A stretch of 64,000 nucleotides of DNA, taken from contig NZ_AP023262.1 in the NCBI RefSeq assembly GCF_016756615.1, forward strand, positions 5,705,501 to 5,769,500. The letters run 5' to 3'. Positions 42,945 to 52,978 of the stretch are shown in pieces. Positions within the stretch are counted from its first letter, which is position 1, and each line of letters begins with the position of its first letter. The translations under genes and the position numbers were made by a program. Source of the DNA: Mesorhizobium sp. L-8-3. GTDB taxonomy: Bacteria > Pseudomonadota > Alphaproteobacteria > Rhizobiales > Rhizobiaceae. The notes beneath the pieces were generated by a model. It was not told the origin of the DNA, did not search any database, and saw only the letters and a list, made by a program, of their open reading frames with translations.

Positions 42945-44381
42945 TCAGAAGAACGTCTTGGCTGCGGCTTGCGCCACCTGCCCGATCGGTCCGCCGATCA
43001 GCACGTAGAAGAGCACGAACGCGCCGCTCACGCCCAGCACCAGCTTGAGCTCGCCGGCCATCGGCGTGAAGCCGCCGGCCGGCTCATCGAACCACATGAT
43101 CTTGATGATGCGCAGATAATAATAGGCGCCGACCACCGAGGCGAGCACCCCGATCACCGCGAGCGCGTAAAGATGCGCGTTGATCGCCGCCAGGAACACG
43201 TACCATTTCCCCCAGAAACCGGCGAGCGGCGGGATGCCGGCCAGCGAGAACATCAGGATCGTCATGATCGTGGCCATGGTCGGATTGGTCGTCGCCAGGC
43301 CGGCCAGATCCTCGATCTGCTCGACATTGCCGTCCTTGCGGCGCATGGCCAGGATGAAGGCGAAGGTGCCCAGCGTCATCACCAGATAGATCAGCATGTA
43401 GATGATGACGCCGCGCACGCCGGCTTCGCTGTTGGCGGCAAGACCGACCAGCGCATAGCCCATGTGGCCGATCGAGGAATAGGCCATCAGGCGCTTGATA
43501 TTCCTCTGGCCGATCGCCGCGAAGGCGCCGAGCGCCATGGACGCAATGGCGATAAACACGACGATCTGCTGCCAGTCGGGTGCGATCGGCGCGAAGGCGC
43601 CCATCGTGACGCGCACGATCAGCGCCATCGCCGCCATCTTGGGCGCGGCCGCGAAGAAGGCCGTCACGGGTGTCGGCGCCCCCTCGTAGACATCGGGCGT
43701 CCACATATGGAAGGGTACGGCCGAGATCTTGAAGGCGAGCCCGGCCAGGACGAAGACCAGTCCGAAGACGAGACCGAGCTGACGCTCGCCGCCAGCAAGC
43801 GCCGATGCGATCGCCTCGAAGCCGGTATGGCCGGTATAGCCGTAGACCAGCGAGATGCCGTAGAGCAGCATGCCCGAGGACAGCGCGCCCAGCACGAAAT
43901 ATTTGAGGCCCGCCTCGGTCGAGCGCACGCTGTCGCGATTGATCGCGGCGACCACGTAGAGCGAGAGCGACTGCAGCTCCAGGCCGAGATAGAGCGCGAT
44001 CATGTCGTTGGCCGAAACCATCAGCATCATGCCGAGCGTAGCCAGCATGATGAGCACGGGATATTCGAACTTGTCGAATTTCTCAGCCTTGGCGAAACCG
44101 ACCGACATGATGAGGGTGACCACAGAGCCGATCAGCGTCAGCACTTTCATGAAGCGGGCGAAGGGATCGTTGACGAAGGCGCTGCCAAAAGCGTTGCCTT
44201 CGCCGCCGAGGAACAGAAGCCATGCGCCGGCGCCGATCAGCACGGCGACGGCGAGGCCATTCACGACGGTGTTGGCCCGCTCGCCGGAATAGACGCCGAT
44301 CATCAGAAGCGCCATCGCCCCGACGGCGAGGATCAGTTCCGGCGTCGCCAGAGAGAGGCTCGAGTAAAGTTCCGGTGTCAT
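42945..44381 (-). CDS. nuoN: NADH-quinone oxidoreductase subunit N
   Basis: 478 residues, 13-14 membrane helices. An antiporter-like proton-pumping subunit of complex I. Typical segments: LYLGLELQSLSLYVVAAINR (Glu in helix 5) and FHMWTPDVYEGAPTPVTAFF (helix 7-8 Lys/His region). Last nuo gene in the operon; ATG 44381, 13 bases after the nuoM stop. Confidence 0.97.
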   Translation of the reverse strand: MTPELYSSLSLATPELILAVGAMALLMIGVYSGERANTVVNGLAVAVLIGAGAWLLFLGGEGNAFGSAFVNDPFARFMKVLTLIGSVVTLIMSVGFAKAEKFDKFEYPVLIMLATLGMMLMVSANDMIALYLGLELQSLSLYVVAAINRDSVRSTEAGLKYFVLGALSSGMLLYGISLVYGYTGHTGFEAIASALAGGERQLGLVFGLVFVLAGLAFKISAVPFHMWTPDVYEGAPTPVTAFFAAAPKMAAMALIVRVTMGAFAPIAPDWQQIVVFIAIASMALGAFAAIGQRNIKRLMAYSSIGHMGYALVGLAANSEAGVRGVIIYMLIYLVMTLGTFAFILAMRRKDGNVEQIEDLAGLATTNPTMATIMTILMFSLAGIPPLAGFWGKWYVFLAAINAHLYALAVIGVLASVVGAYYYLRIIKIMWFDEPAGGFTPMAGELKLVLGVSGAFVLFYVLIGGPIGQVAQAAAKTFF

Positions 44382-44394
44382 GAACCCGTCCCTG

Positions 44395-45900
44395 TCAGTT
44401 CGCGGCCGCGGTTTGCGCGGCTTGCAGCGAAACGGTGATGTTGTCGACCAGCGCCTTGACCGATGCCGACGTCACATCGAAAACCGGCGTCGGATAGACG
44501 CCGAAGAAGATGGTCAGCACGACCAGCGGATAGATGACCGCCTTCTCGCGGGTCGAGAGGTCGAGCAGGCCCTTCAGGCTCTCCTTGGTCAGCGCCCCGA
44601 AGATCACCTTGCGGTAGAGCCAGAGCGCATAGGCCGCCGACAGGATCACGCCCGTCGCGGCGAACAGGGCCACCCAGGTGTTGACCTCGAAGACGCCCAT
44701 CAGGGTGAGGAACTCGCCGATGAAGCCGCTGGTGCCCGGCAGGCCGACATTGGCCATGGTGAAGATCATGAACACCGTGGCGTATTTGGGCATGTTGTTG
44801 ACCAGGCCGCCATAGGCCGCGATCTCCCGGGTGTGCATGCGGTCATAGACGACGCCGACGCACAGGAAGAGCGCGCCCGAGACCAGCCCGTGCGAGAGCA
44901 TCTGGAAGATCGCGCCCTGGATGCCGAGGTCGTTCATCGCGAAGGTGCCCATCGTCACGTAGCCCATATGGGCGACCGACGAATAGGCGATCAGCTTCTT
45001 CATATCCTCCTGCATCAGCGCAACGAGCGAGGTGTAGACAATCGCCACAATCGACAGCGTGAAGATGAAGGGTGCGAAGTCCGCCGAAGCGATCGGGAAC
45101 ATCGGCAGCGAGAACCGCAGGAAGCCGTAGCCGCCCATCTTCAAGAGGATAGCCGCCAGGATCACCGAGCCGGCGGTCGGCGCCTCGACGTGGGCATCCG
45201 GCAGCCAGGTGTGCACCGGCCACATCGGCATCTTGACCGCGAAGGAGGCGAAGAAGGCGAGCCACAGCCAGGTCTGCATGCCGGCGGGGAAGTTGTAGGT
45301 CTGCAACGTCGGGATGTCGGAGGTGCCGGCCGTCCAGAACATGGCCATGACGGCGAGCAGCATCAGCACCGAGCCGAGCAGCGTATAAAGGAAGAACTTG
45401 AAGCTGGCATAGACGCGCCGCTTGCCGCCCCATACGCCGATGATGATGAACATCGGGATGAGGCCCGCCTCGAAGAACACGTAGAACAGCACGATGTCGA
45501 GCGCGCAGAACACGCCGATCATCAGCGTCTCGAGGATGAGGAACGCGATCATGTATTCCTTGACGCGCTTCTCGACCGACTCCCAGCTGGCCAGGATGCA
45601 GAGCGGCATGAGGAAGGTCGTCAGTATGACGAACAGCATCGAGATGCCGTCGACACCCATATGGTAGGAGATGCCGGAATCCAGCCACGCCGCCTTCTCG
45701 ACCATCTGGAAGCCGGGTGTAGTGGTATCGAAGCCGGCCCAGATGAACAGCGACAGCAGGAAGGTGAAGACCGTCGTCAGAAGCGCGACGTTGCGGATGT
45801 TGCGGCGCGCGCTTTCGCCCTCATCGCGGATGAGCAGGATGAGGAACGCCCCTACCAGCGGCAGGAAGGTGACCGTCGAGAGAATTGGCCATTCGGTCAT
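44395..45900 (-). CDS. nuoM: NADH-quinone oxidoreductase subunit M
   Basis: 501 residues, 14 membrane helices, antiporter-like subunit. LFYVFFEAGLIPMFIIIGVW holds the key helix-5 Glu and MPMWPVHTWLPDAHVEAPTA is the family signature. It pumps protons in the distal membrane arm. It ends one base before the nuoN leader and starts at ATG 45900, one base past the nuoL stop. Confidence 0.97.
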   Translation of the reverse strand: MTEWPILSTVTFLPLVGAFLILLIRDEGESARRNIRNVALLTTVFTFLLSLFIWAGFDTTTPGFQMVEKAAWLDSGISYHMGVDGISMLFVILTTFLMPLCILASWESVEKRVKEYMIAFLILETLMIGVFCALDIVLFYVFFEAGLIPMFIIIGVWGGKRRVYASFKFFLYTLLGSVLMLLAVMAMFWTAGTSDIPTLQTYNFPAGMQTWLWLAFFASFAVKMPMWPVHTWLPDAHVEAPTAGSVILAAILLKMGGYGFLRFSLPMFPIASADFAPFIFTLSIVAIVYTSLVALMQEDMKKLIAYSSVAHMGYVTMGTFAMNDLGIQGAIFQMLSHGLVSGALFLCVGVVYDRMHTREIAAYGGLVNNMPKYATVFMIFTMANVGLPGTSGFIGEFLTLMGVFEVNTWVALFAATGVILSAAYALWLYRKVIFGALTKESLKGLLDLSTREKAVIYPLVVLTIFFGVYPTPVFDVTSASVKALVDNITVSLQAAQTAAAN

Positions 45901-45901
45901 T

Positions 45902-47893
45902 TCAGAAGCCGCTCCCGAGCATCATCCATGTGACGAGGGCTGCAACCCCGATCAGCATCGCAAAGGCATAGTGGTAGAGGTAGCCGGTCTGCAGGCGCAC
46001 CACGCGGCTGGTCACGTCGATGACCCGTGCCGACACGCCGTCCGGCCCGAAGCCGTCGATCAGCCAGCCGTCGCCCTTCCGCCACAGGAAGGTGCCCAGC
46101 CGCTTCGCCGGCCTGACGAACAGGAAGTCGTAGATCTCGTCGAAGTACCACTTGTTCAGCAGGAACTGGTAGATCATCTGGTGCCGGCCGGCGATCGCCG
46201 CCGGCTCCTCGGGCCTGCGGATATAGAGGTGGTAGGCCACGCCGAAGCCGAGCAGCATGGCAACGAACGGCGCAAGCTTCACCCAGACCGGCACCTCGTG
46301 GAAATCATGCAGGATATGATTGTCCGGCAAGGTGAACAGCGAAGCCTTCCAGAACTCGGCATAGTGCTCGCCGATGAAGTAGTCGTGGAACACCACGCCG
46401 GCGAACAGCGCGCCGATGGCCAGGAGAACCAACGGCACGAGCATGACCGGCGGCGATTCATGCACGTGGTGCATGACGTCGGCGGTGGCGCGCGGTTGGC
46501 CGTGGAAGGTCATGAAGATCAGCCGCCAGGAATAGAAGCTGGTGAAGCAGGCGGCGATCACCAGGAGCGCGAACGCGAAGCCGGCGACGGCATTGTGGCC
46601 GACGAACGCTCCTTCGATGATGGCGTCCTTCGAGAAGAAGCCGGCCGTGCCGATGATGGTGGCGGGGATGCCGACGCCGGTGAGCGCCAGGGTTCCGATG
46701 ATCATCATCCAGTAGGTGACCGGGATGAGAGTCCTGAGGCCGCCCATGCGGCGCATGTCCTGCTCGTCGGAGACGGCGTGGATGACCGAACCCGAGCCGA
46801 GGAACAGCAGCGCCTTGAAGAAGGCATGCGTGAACAGGTGGAAGATGGCCGCCGAATAGAAGCCCATGCCCAGCGCGACGAACATGTAGCCGAGCTGCGA
46901 GCAGGTCGAATAGGCGATCACGCGCTTGATGTCGTTCTGCACGAGGCCGACGGTCGCGGCAAAGAAGGCCGTGAAGGCGCCGATGAAGGTCACCACGGTG
47001 AGCGCCGAGTGTGAAAGCTCGAACAGCGGCGACAGGCGCGCCAGCATGAAGACGCCTGCCGTCACCATGGTGGCGGCATGGATGAGGGCGGACACGGGCG
47101 TCGGGCCCTCCATGGCGTCGGGCAGCCAGGTATGAAGCGGAACCTGCGCCGACTTGCCCATCGCTCCCATGAAGAGCAGCAGGCAGACGACGGTGAGCGC
47201 GCCGTGCTTGTCGAGGCCCCAGCCCAGGAAGGTCCAGTAGGGTTCGGCCGCAGCTTCCGCCGCGCCTTCCGGCGGCAGGAACGACGCCGCATTGGCGAAC
47301 ACGGTGCCAAGGTCCACGGACTGGAACAGCACGACGACGCCGAAGATGCCGAGCAGGAAGCCGAAATCGCCGATGCGGTTCACGACAAAGGCCTTGATCG
47401 CGGCCGCGTTCGCCGACGGCTTCTTGTACCAGAAGCCGATCAACAGGTAGGAGGCGAGGCCGACGCCTTCCCAGCCGAAGAACATCTGCACCAGATTGTC
47501 CGCCGTCACCAGCATCAGCATCGCGAAGGTGAACAGCGACAGATAGGCGAAGAAGCGCGGCCGGTGCGGGTCGTGATGCATGTAGCCGATCGAATAGATG
47601 TGCACCAACGCCGAGACGGTGTTGACCACGACAAGCATGACGACGGTGAGCGTGTCGATCCTCAGCGCCCAGTCCGCCTGCAGCCCGGCGATATCGATGA
47701 AGCGCAGCACCGGCACGCTGAACACCTCGCCCTCGCCGAAACCGACGCTGAAGAAGGCGATCCACGACAGCACGGCCGAGATCACCAGGAAACCGGAGGT
47801 GATGTATTCGGACGCCTTGGCGCCGATCGAGCGTCCGAAGAGGCCGGCGATCAGGAAGCCGAGGAGCGGAAGGAAGACGATGGCCTGGTACAT
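45902..47893 (-). CDS. nuoL: NADH-quinone oxidoreductase subunit L
   Basis: 663 residues. It has the antiporter-like core with FFGWEGVGLASYLLIGFWYK and QVPLHTWLPDAMEGPTPVSA, and the long C-terminal part with the lateral helix that ties the membrane arm together. Full length. ATG 47893, ten bases after the nuoK stop. Confidence 0.97.
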   Translation of the reverse strand: MYQAIVFLPLLGFLIAGLFGRSIGAKASEYITSGFLVISAVLSWIAFFSVGFGEGEVFSVPVLRFIDIAGLQADWALRIDTLTVVMLVVVNTVSALVHIYSIGYMHHDPHRPRFFAYLSLFTFAMLMLVTADNLVQMFFGWEGVGLASYLLIGFWYKKPSANAAAIKAFVVNRIGDFGFLLGIFGVVVLFQSVDLGTVFANAASFLPPEGAAEAAAEPYWTFLGWGLDKHGALTVVCLLLFMGAMGKSAQVPLHTWLPDAMEGPTPVSALIHAATMVTAGVFMLARLSPLFELSHSALTVVTFIGAFTAFFAATVGLVQNDIKRVIAYSTCSQLGYMFVALGMGFYSAAIFHLFTHAFFKALLFLGSGSVIHAVSDEQDMRRMGGLRTLIPVTYWMMIIGTLALTGVGIPATIIGTAGFFSKDAIIEGAFVGHNAVAGFAFALLVIAACFTSFYSWRLIFMTFHGQPRATADVMHHVHESPPVMLVPLVLLAIGALFAGVVFHDYFIGEHYAEFWKASLFTLPDNHILHDFHEVPVWVKLAPFVAMLLGFGVAYHLYIRRPEEPAAIAGRHQMIYQFLLNKWYFDEIYDFLFVRPAKRLGTFLWRKGDGWLIDGFGPDGVSARVIDVTSRVVRLQTGYLYHYAFAMLIGVAALVTWMMLGSGF

Positions 47894-47903
47894 TTTGGTT
47901 CCG

Positions 47904-48212
47904 TCAACCCTTCATCATGTTGACGTCTTCGACGGCGATCGAGCCGCGATTGCGGAAGAAGACGACGAGGATGGCGAGGCCGATGGCCGCCTCGGCGGCG
48001 GCCACGGTCAGCACGAAGAGTGCGAAGACCTGGCCGACGAGGTCGCCGAGGGCGGCCGAGAAGGCCACGAAATTGATGTTCACGGCGAGCAGGATGAGTT
48101 CGATCGACATCAGGATGACGATGACGTTCTTCCTGTTCAGGAAGATGCCGAAGACGCCCAGCGTGAACAGGACTGCCGAAACGGTCAGATAATGAGCGAT
48201 GCCCACAACCAT
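47904..48212 (-). CDS. nuoK: NADH-quinone oxidoreductase subunit K
   Basis: 102 residues, three membrane helices. Conserved membrane glutamates are in LMSIELILLAVN and AAAEAAIGLAILV, part of the central proton path. ATG 48212, two bases past the nuoJ stop. Confidence 0.96.
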   Translation of the reverse strand: MVVGIAHYLTVSAVLFTLGVFGIFLNRKNVIVILMSIELILLAVNINFVAFSAALGDLVGQVFALFVLTVAAAEAAIGLAILVVFFRNRGSIAVEDVNMMKG

Positions 48213-48214
48213 GG

Positions 48215-48835
48215 TCAGATTCCCTTGCCCGTCTCGACTTTCTTGATTTCGATCGCGGTCGCCGGCGTGCGCGCCACCTGCGCCGGGATGCTCTGGCGCT
48301 TGACGCCCGCCTTGTGGCGCAGCGTCAGCACGATGGCGCCGATCATGGCGACCAGCAGCACGAGACCCGCGATCTGGAAGTAGTAGATGTAGTGCGTATA
48401 GAGGATGTCGCCCAAGGCAGCGGTGTTCTGGCGCGTCGCGATGTCGGGCGTCGGCATGGCCACGCTGCCGGCGAGTTCCGGCGAGAAGACGTAGCCGCCC
48501 AGCACCACGATCAGTTCGCCCGCCAGGATCACGCCGATCACCGCGCCGATCGGCGCATATTGGAGCGCTCCCTCCTTCAGTTCGGCGAAGTCGACGTCGA
48601 GCATCATGACGACAAAGAGGAACAGCACGGCCACGGCGCCGACATAGACGACCAGCAGGATGAGCGCCAGAAACTCCGCCCCGGTGAGCAGGAACAGCCC
48701 GGCCGCGTTGAAGAAGGTCAGGATCAGGTAGAGAACCGAATGGACCGGATTGCGCGCGGAAATGACCATGAAGGCCGCGCCGATCGCGATGAAGGCGAAG
48801 AGGTAGAAGAAGACCGCTTCGAGTCCGTTGAGCAT
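48215..48835 (-). CDS. nuoJ: NADH-quinone oxidoreductase subunit J
   Basis: 206 residues, five membrane helices, with FLALILLVVYVGAVAVLFLF carrying the pi-bulge helix 3 of this subunit and a soluble C-terminus (QVARTPATAIEIKKVETGKG). A 247-base gap without a supported gene separates it from nuoI. Confidence 0.95.
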   Translation of the reverse strand: MLNGLEAVFFYLFAFIAIGAAFMVISARNPVHSVLYLILTFFNAAGLFLLTGAEFLALILLVVYVGAVAVLFLFVVMMLDVDFAELKEGALQYAPIGAVIGVILAGELIVVLGGYVFSPELAGSVAMPTPDIATRQNTAALGDILYTHYIYYFQIAGLVLLVAMIGAIVLTLRHKAGVKRQSIPAQVARTPATAIEIKKVETGKGI

Positions 48836-49082
48836 GGGGTTCCCCCGGGTTTACTTCCAGCCAAGACGCAAGCCGCGCCCTGCCCGATCTTGCCGGCTCC
48901 GCAACCGCCTCCGGTCGCCAGGGCCGCGTGTTCCTAGCGCATGTCCCGGTCGGGTTCAAAGAGCCGGACGGAAGAAACATGCGCAATTCAAAAACTTCGA
49001 GGACGACCCCCTTCCGGAAAAGTCCGCAGCCTTCCGGGAGCATCCCTCAGGCCGGCCTCGCCGCCGGCCGATCCTGCCGCCT

Positions 49083-49574
49083 TCAGCGATACGGCGCATC
49101 CATCGCGATGTTGCGCGCGATCTCGCGCTCCCACCGGTCGCCGTTCGCCAGCAGCTTGTCCTTGTCGTAGTAGAGTTCCTCGCGCGTCTCCGTCGCGAAC
49201 TCGAAATTCGGCCCCTCGACGATGGCGTCGACCGGGCAGGCCTCCTGACAGAAGCCGCAATAGATGCACTTCACCATGTCGATGTCGTAACGCACCGTCC
49301 GGCGTGTGCCGTCGTTGCGGCGCGGTCCGGCCTCGATGGTGATCGCCTGGGCCGGGCAGATCGCCTCGCAGAGCTTGCACGCGATGCAGCGCTCTTCCCC
49401 GTTGGGATAGCGGCGCAGGGCATGCTCGCCGCGGAAGCGCGGGCTGACCGGGCCTTTCTCATGCGGATAGTTCAGCGTCGCCTTCGGGGCGAAGAACTGC
49501 CGCATCGACAGGAAGAAGGCACCGACGAAGTCCTTCAGGAGCAGCGATTTGGCGGCGTGCGCAAGCGCTGACAT
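49083..49574 (-). CDS. nuoI: NADH-quinone oxidoreductase subunit I
   Basis: 163 residues. Two 4Fe-4S motifs: CIACKLCEAICPAQAI and CIYCGFCQEACPVDAI (clusters N6a and N6b), which pass electrons toward the quinone site. ATG 49574, two bases past the stop of a small membrane protein gene. Confidence 0.97.
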   Translation of the reverse strand: MSALAHAAKSLLLKDFVGAFFLSMRQFFAPKATLNYPHEKGPVSPRFRGEHALRRYPNGEERCIACKLCEAICPAQAITIEAGPRRNDGTRRTVRYDIDMVKCIYCGFCQEACPVDAIVEGPNFEFATETREELYYDKDKLLANGDRWEREIARNIAMDAPYR

Positions 49575-49576
49575 GA

Positions 49577-49768
49577 TTATTCTCCGCTCATCAGCGGGGC
49601 CACGAGGTAGCCCACGATCGGCAACAGCACGAATTGGCTGAGGCCCGTAACATTCAGAACCCGTTTCGTCTCGGGCAGTTCGACGCGTGAGGCAAGCAGC
49701 CGCAGCAGCGCGAAATCGATCGCCGCCACGACAAGCCCCACGATCGCCCCGATGACGGCCGTCGACAT
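49577..49768 (-). CDS. Small membrane protein between nuoH and nuoI
   Basis: 63 residues, two membrane helices (AVIGAIVGLVVAAIDFALLR and LSQFVLLPIVGYLVAPLMSG) joined by a charged loop RVELPETKRV. The start overlaps the nuoH stop by one base (TGATG) and its stop is two bases before nuoI, so it is translated with the operon. It is not one of the 14 core subunits. A role in assembly or as an accessory subunit is inference. Confidence 0.8.
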   Translation of the reverse strand: MSTAVIGAIVGLVVAAIDFALLRLLASRVELPETKRVLNVTGLSQFVLLPIVGYLVAPLMSGE

Positions 49769-50811
49769 CACGCCATTCCCGTCAGCTTGAGGAAGGCCGC
49801 CGTGACGACAACCATGGCCAGCGAAATCGGCAGGAACACCTTCCAGCCCAGCCGCATCAACTGGTCGTAGCGGTAGCGCGGAACGAAAGCCTTCACCATG
49901 GCGAACATGAAGAACACCAGGCAGACCTTCAGCACGAACCAGATCACGCCCGGCACCCAGGTGAACGGCGCGAAATCGAAAGGCGGCAGCCACCCCCCGA
50001 GGAACAGGATCGTGGTCAGCGCGCACATCAGCACGATCGCGACATATTCGCCGAGGAAGAACAACAGGAACGGCGTCGACGAATATTCGATCATATGGCC
50101 GGCAACGAGTTCCGATTCCGCCTCGACCAGGTCGAAGGGCGGGCGATTCGTCTCGGCCAGAGCCGAAATGAAGAAGATGACGAACATCGGGAACAGGCCG
50201 AGCCAGTGCCAGTCGAGCAAGGTGTTCGGCAGCCCGAGCCTGGTGCCGAGCCCGTCCTGTTGCGACAGCACGATGTCGGAGAGATTGAGCGAGCCGACGC
50301 AGAGCAGCACGGTGATGATGACGAAGCCGATGGAGACCTCATAGGACACCATCTGGGCCGCAGAGCGCAGGGCGCCGAGGAACGGATATTTGGAGTTCGA
50401 CGCCCAGCCGCCCATGATCACGCCATAGACCTCGAGCGAGGAGATGGCGAAGACATAGAGGATACCGACATTGATGTTGGCGACCGCCCAGCCGTCGCTG
50501 ACCGGGATCACCGCCCAGGCCGAGATGGCGAGCACGGCCGAAACGAGCGGCGCGAGCAGGAACACGCCCTTGTTGGCGCCGGACGGGATGACCGGCTCCT
50601 TGAAGACAAATTTCAGCAGATCCGCGAAAGCCTGCAGCAGCCCCCACGGGCCGACGACGTTCGGACCGCGGCGCAACTGCACGGCCGCCCAGATCTTGCG
50701 GTCGGCGTAGAGGATGTAGGCGACGAAGATCAGAAGGACGACGATCAGAACCACCGACTTCAGCAGGATGATCAGCGCCGGAAGGACGTAGAAAGAAAAG
50801 AAGCTGTCCAT
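49768..50811 (-). CDS. nuoH: NADH-quinone oxidoreductase subunit H
   Basis: 347 residues, eight membrane helices. RKIWAAVQLRRGPNVVGPWG and ALAETNRPPFDLVEAESELV are the segments that line the quinone cavity. The ATG at 50811 has AGGGA upstream; the open frame extends 54 bases more without family similarity. Confidence 0.96.
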   Translation of the reverse strand: MDSFFSFYVLPALIILLKSVVLIVVLLIFVAYILYADRKIWAAVQLRRGPNVVGPWGLLQAFADLLKFVFKEPVIPSGANKGVFLLAPLVSAVLAISAWAVIPVSDGWAVANINVGILYVFAISSLEVYGVIMGGWASNSKYPFLGALRSAAQMVSYEVSIGFVIITVLLCVGSLNLSDIVLSQQDGLGTRLGLPNTLLDWHWLGLFPMFVIFFISALAETNRPPFDLVEAESELVAGHMIEYSSTPFLLFFLGEYVAIVLMCALTTILFLGGWLPPFDFAPFTWVPGVIWFVLKVCLVFFMFAMVKAFVPRYRYDQLMRLGWKVFLPISLAMVVVTAAFLKLTGMA

Positions 50812-50819
50812 GATCGTCC

Positions 50820-52904
50820 CTATTCGGCGGCCTGCTTGAAGCCGTCTTTGGCGAGTGCGGAGCACTCCGCCATGACCGCCGACGCACGCGCGATCGGATT
50901 GGTGAGATAGAAGTCCCCGACCGCGGAAACGAACGGCGCCTTCCCGAGCTTGCCGCCGAGCGCCGCGGCCTTGGCCACCGCTTCCGCGTCGGCGGGGGCG
51001 ATCTGGTCGATCGCGCGGAAATGCGGATGGTCGACATAGAGCCTGGCCCGCAGCTGCGACAGCGAATCGAAGGGCAGCCGCTTGCCGAGCACGTCGGACA
51101 GCGCCCTCAGGATCGCCCAGTCCTCGCGCGCGTCGCCCGGCGCGAAGCCGGCACGGTTGGTTGCCTGCACGCGCCCCTCGGTGTTGACATAGGTGCCGGA
51201 CTTCTCGGTGTAGGCCGAGCCCGGCAGAATGACATCGGCGCGATGGGCGCCGGCATCGCCATGGGTGCCGATATAGACAGTGAAGGCCTTGCCGATCCTG
51301 CCCATGTCGAGTTCGTCGGCGCCGAGCAGGAACAGTACGCCCAGCGCATCGTCCATCATGCCGGCGACATCCTTGCCGCCCTCGCCCGGCACGAAGCCGA
51401 GATCGAGCGCACCGACACGGGCGGCCGCCGTGTGGAGCACGGCGAAACCGTTCCAGCCTTCGGTCACCGCGCCGACCGCCTGCGCGAGTTTCGCAGCGAG
51501 GCCGAGCACGGCGCTGCCGTCGGCACGCGCCAGGGCCCCTTGCCCGACGACGATCAGCGGACGCTCGGCCTTCTTCAGCACGTCGAAGAAGGCGCCCTTG
51601 CCCTCGACGAGCCCCTTCAGCGTATCCGCTCCGGCGCCCAGCAGGTCATAGGCGTATCGCGTGTCGCCGATTTCGCCGATGACGCCGACGGGCAGATTGC
51701 CGATCCGCCACCGCTTGCGGATGCGGGCGTTGAGCACCGATGCCTCGAAGCGCGGATTGGAGCCGATAATGAGGACGGCGTCGGCCTGCTCGATGCCGTC
51801 GATGGTCGGGTTGAACACATAGCTCGCGCGGCCGAGCGTGGGGTCGAGCGCGGCGCCGTCCTGGCGGCAGTCGATGTTGCCGGAGCCGAGCGACGTCATC
51901 AGTTGCTTGAGCGCATAGATCTCCTCGACGGCGGCGAGATCGCCCGCGATCGCGCCGATCCTGTCCGGCGTCGTGCGCGCCACGGCTTCCTTGATCGCGG
52001 CGAAGGCCTCGGACCAGCTTGCCGGCGAGAGTTTTCCGCCCTTGCGCACATAGGGACGGTCGAGGCGCTGCGTGCGCAGGCCGTCCCAGATGAAGCGGGT
52101 CTTGTCGGAGATCCACTCCTCGTTCACCGCCTCGTTGACGCGCGGCATGATGCGCATCACCTCGCGGCCGCGCGTATCGACGCGGATCGCCGAACCGACG
52201 GCGTCCATCACGTCGATCGTCTCGGTCTTGGTCAGTTCCCAAGGCCGGGCCTGGAAGGCGTAGGGCCTGGAGGTCAGCGCGCCGACCGGGCAGAGATCGA
52301 TGACGTTGCCCTGCAGTTCCGACGTCATCGCCTGCTCGAGATAAGTCGTGATCTCGGCGTCCTCGCCGCGGCCGATCAGGCCGAGTTCGGAGATGCCGGC
52401 GACCTCGGTCGTGAAGCGGACGCAGCGCGTGCAGTGGATGCAGCGCGTCATGATCGTCTTGACGAGCGGCCCGATATATTTGTCCTCAACGGCGCGCTTG
52501 TTCTCGTGGTAGCGCGAAGCGTCCACGCCGAAAGCCATCGCCTGGTCCTGCAGATCGCATTCGCCGCCCTGGTCGCAGATCGGGCAGTCCAGCGGATGGT
52601 TGATCAGCAGGAACTCCATGACGCCCTCGCGGGCCTTCTTCACCATCGGCGTGTTGGTGAAGATTTCCGGTGCCTCGCCGTTCGGGCCGGGGCGCAGGTC
52701 CTTGACGCCCATGGCGCAGCTCGCCTGCGGCTTGGGCGGCCCGCCCTTCACCTCGACCAGGCACATGCGGCAGTTGCCGGCGATCGACAGCCGCTCGTGG
52801 AAGCAGAAGCGCGGCACTTCCGCGCCGGCCTCTTCCGCCGCCTGCAGCAGCGTGTAGTGGTCGGGAACTTCGATGTCCCTGCCGTCGACCTTCAGCTTCG
52901 CCAT
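50820..52904 (-). CDS. nuoG: NADH-quinone oxidoreductase subunit G
   Basis: 694 residues. The N-terminal 2Fe-2S domain (CFHERLSIAGNCRMC) is followed by HxxxCxxC and CxxC cluster sites (CPICDQGGECDLQD, CIHCTRCVRF) and a molybdopterin-oxidoreductase-like C-terminal part without cofactor. It carries electrons in the peripheral arm. ATG 52904, start MAKLKVDGRDIEVPDHYTLL. Confidence 0.97.
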   Translation of the reverse strand: MAKLKVDGRDIEVPDHYTLLQAAEEAGAEVPRFCFHERLSIAGNCRMCLVEVKGGPPKPQASCAMGVKDLRPGPNGEAPEIFTNTPMVKKAREGVMEFLLINHPLDCPICDQGGECDLQDQAMAFGVDASRYHENKRAVEDKYIGPLVKTIMTRCIHCTRCVRFTTEVAGISELGLIGRGEDAEITTYLEQAMTSELQGNVIDLCPVGALTSRPYAFQARPWELTKTETIDVMDAVGSAIRVDTRGREVMRIMPRVNEAVNEEWISDKTRFIWDGLRTQRLDRPYVRKGGKLSPASWSEAFAAIKEAVARTTPDRIGAIAGDLAAVEEIYALKQLMTSLGSGNIDCRQDGAALDPTLGRASYVFNPTIDGIEQADAVLIIGSNPRFEASVLNARIRKRWRIGNLPVGVIGEIGDTRYAYDLLGAGADTLKGLVEGKGAFFDVLKKAERPLIVVGQGALARADGSAVLGLAAKLAQAVGAVTEGWNGFAVLHTAAARVGALDLGFVPGEGGKDVAGMMDDALGVLFLLGADELDMGRIGKAFTVYIGTHGDAGAHRADVILPGSAYTEKSGTYVNTEGRVQATNRAGFAPGDAREDWAILRALSDVLGKRLPFDSLSQLRARLYVDHPHFRAIDQIAPADAEAVAKAAALGGKLGKAPFVSAVGDFYLTNPIARASAVMAECSALAKDGFKQAAE

Positions 52905-52978
52905 ATCGTTTCAAACCCCTGCGGTGGTCCGCAAATTCCGGGCCGGGCATCGACGCTCGGCCCGGCTGTCCAGTCTCT

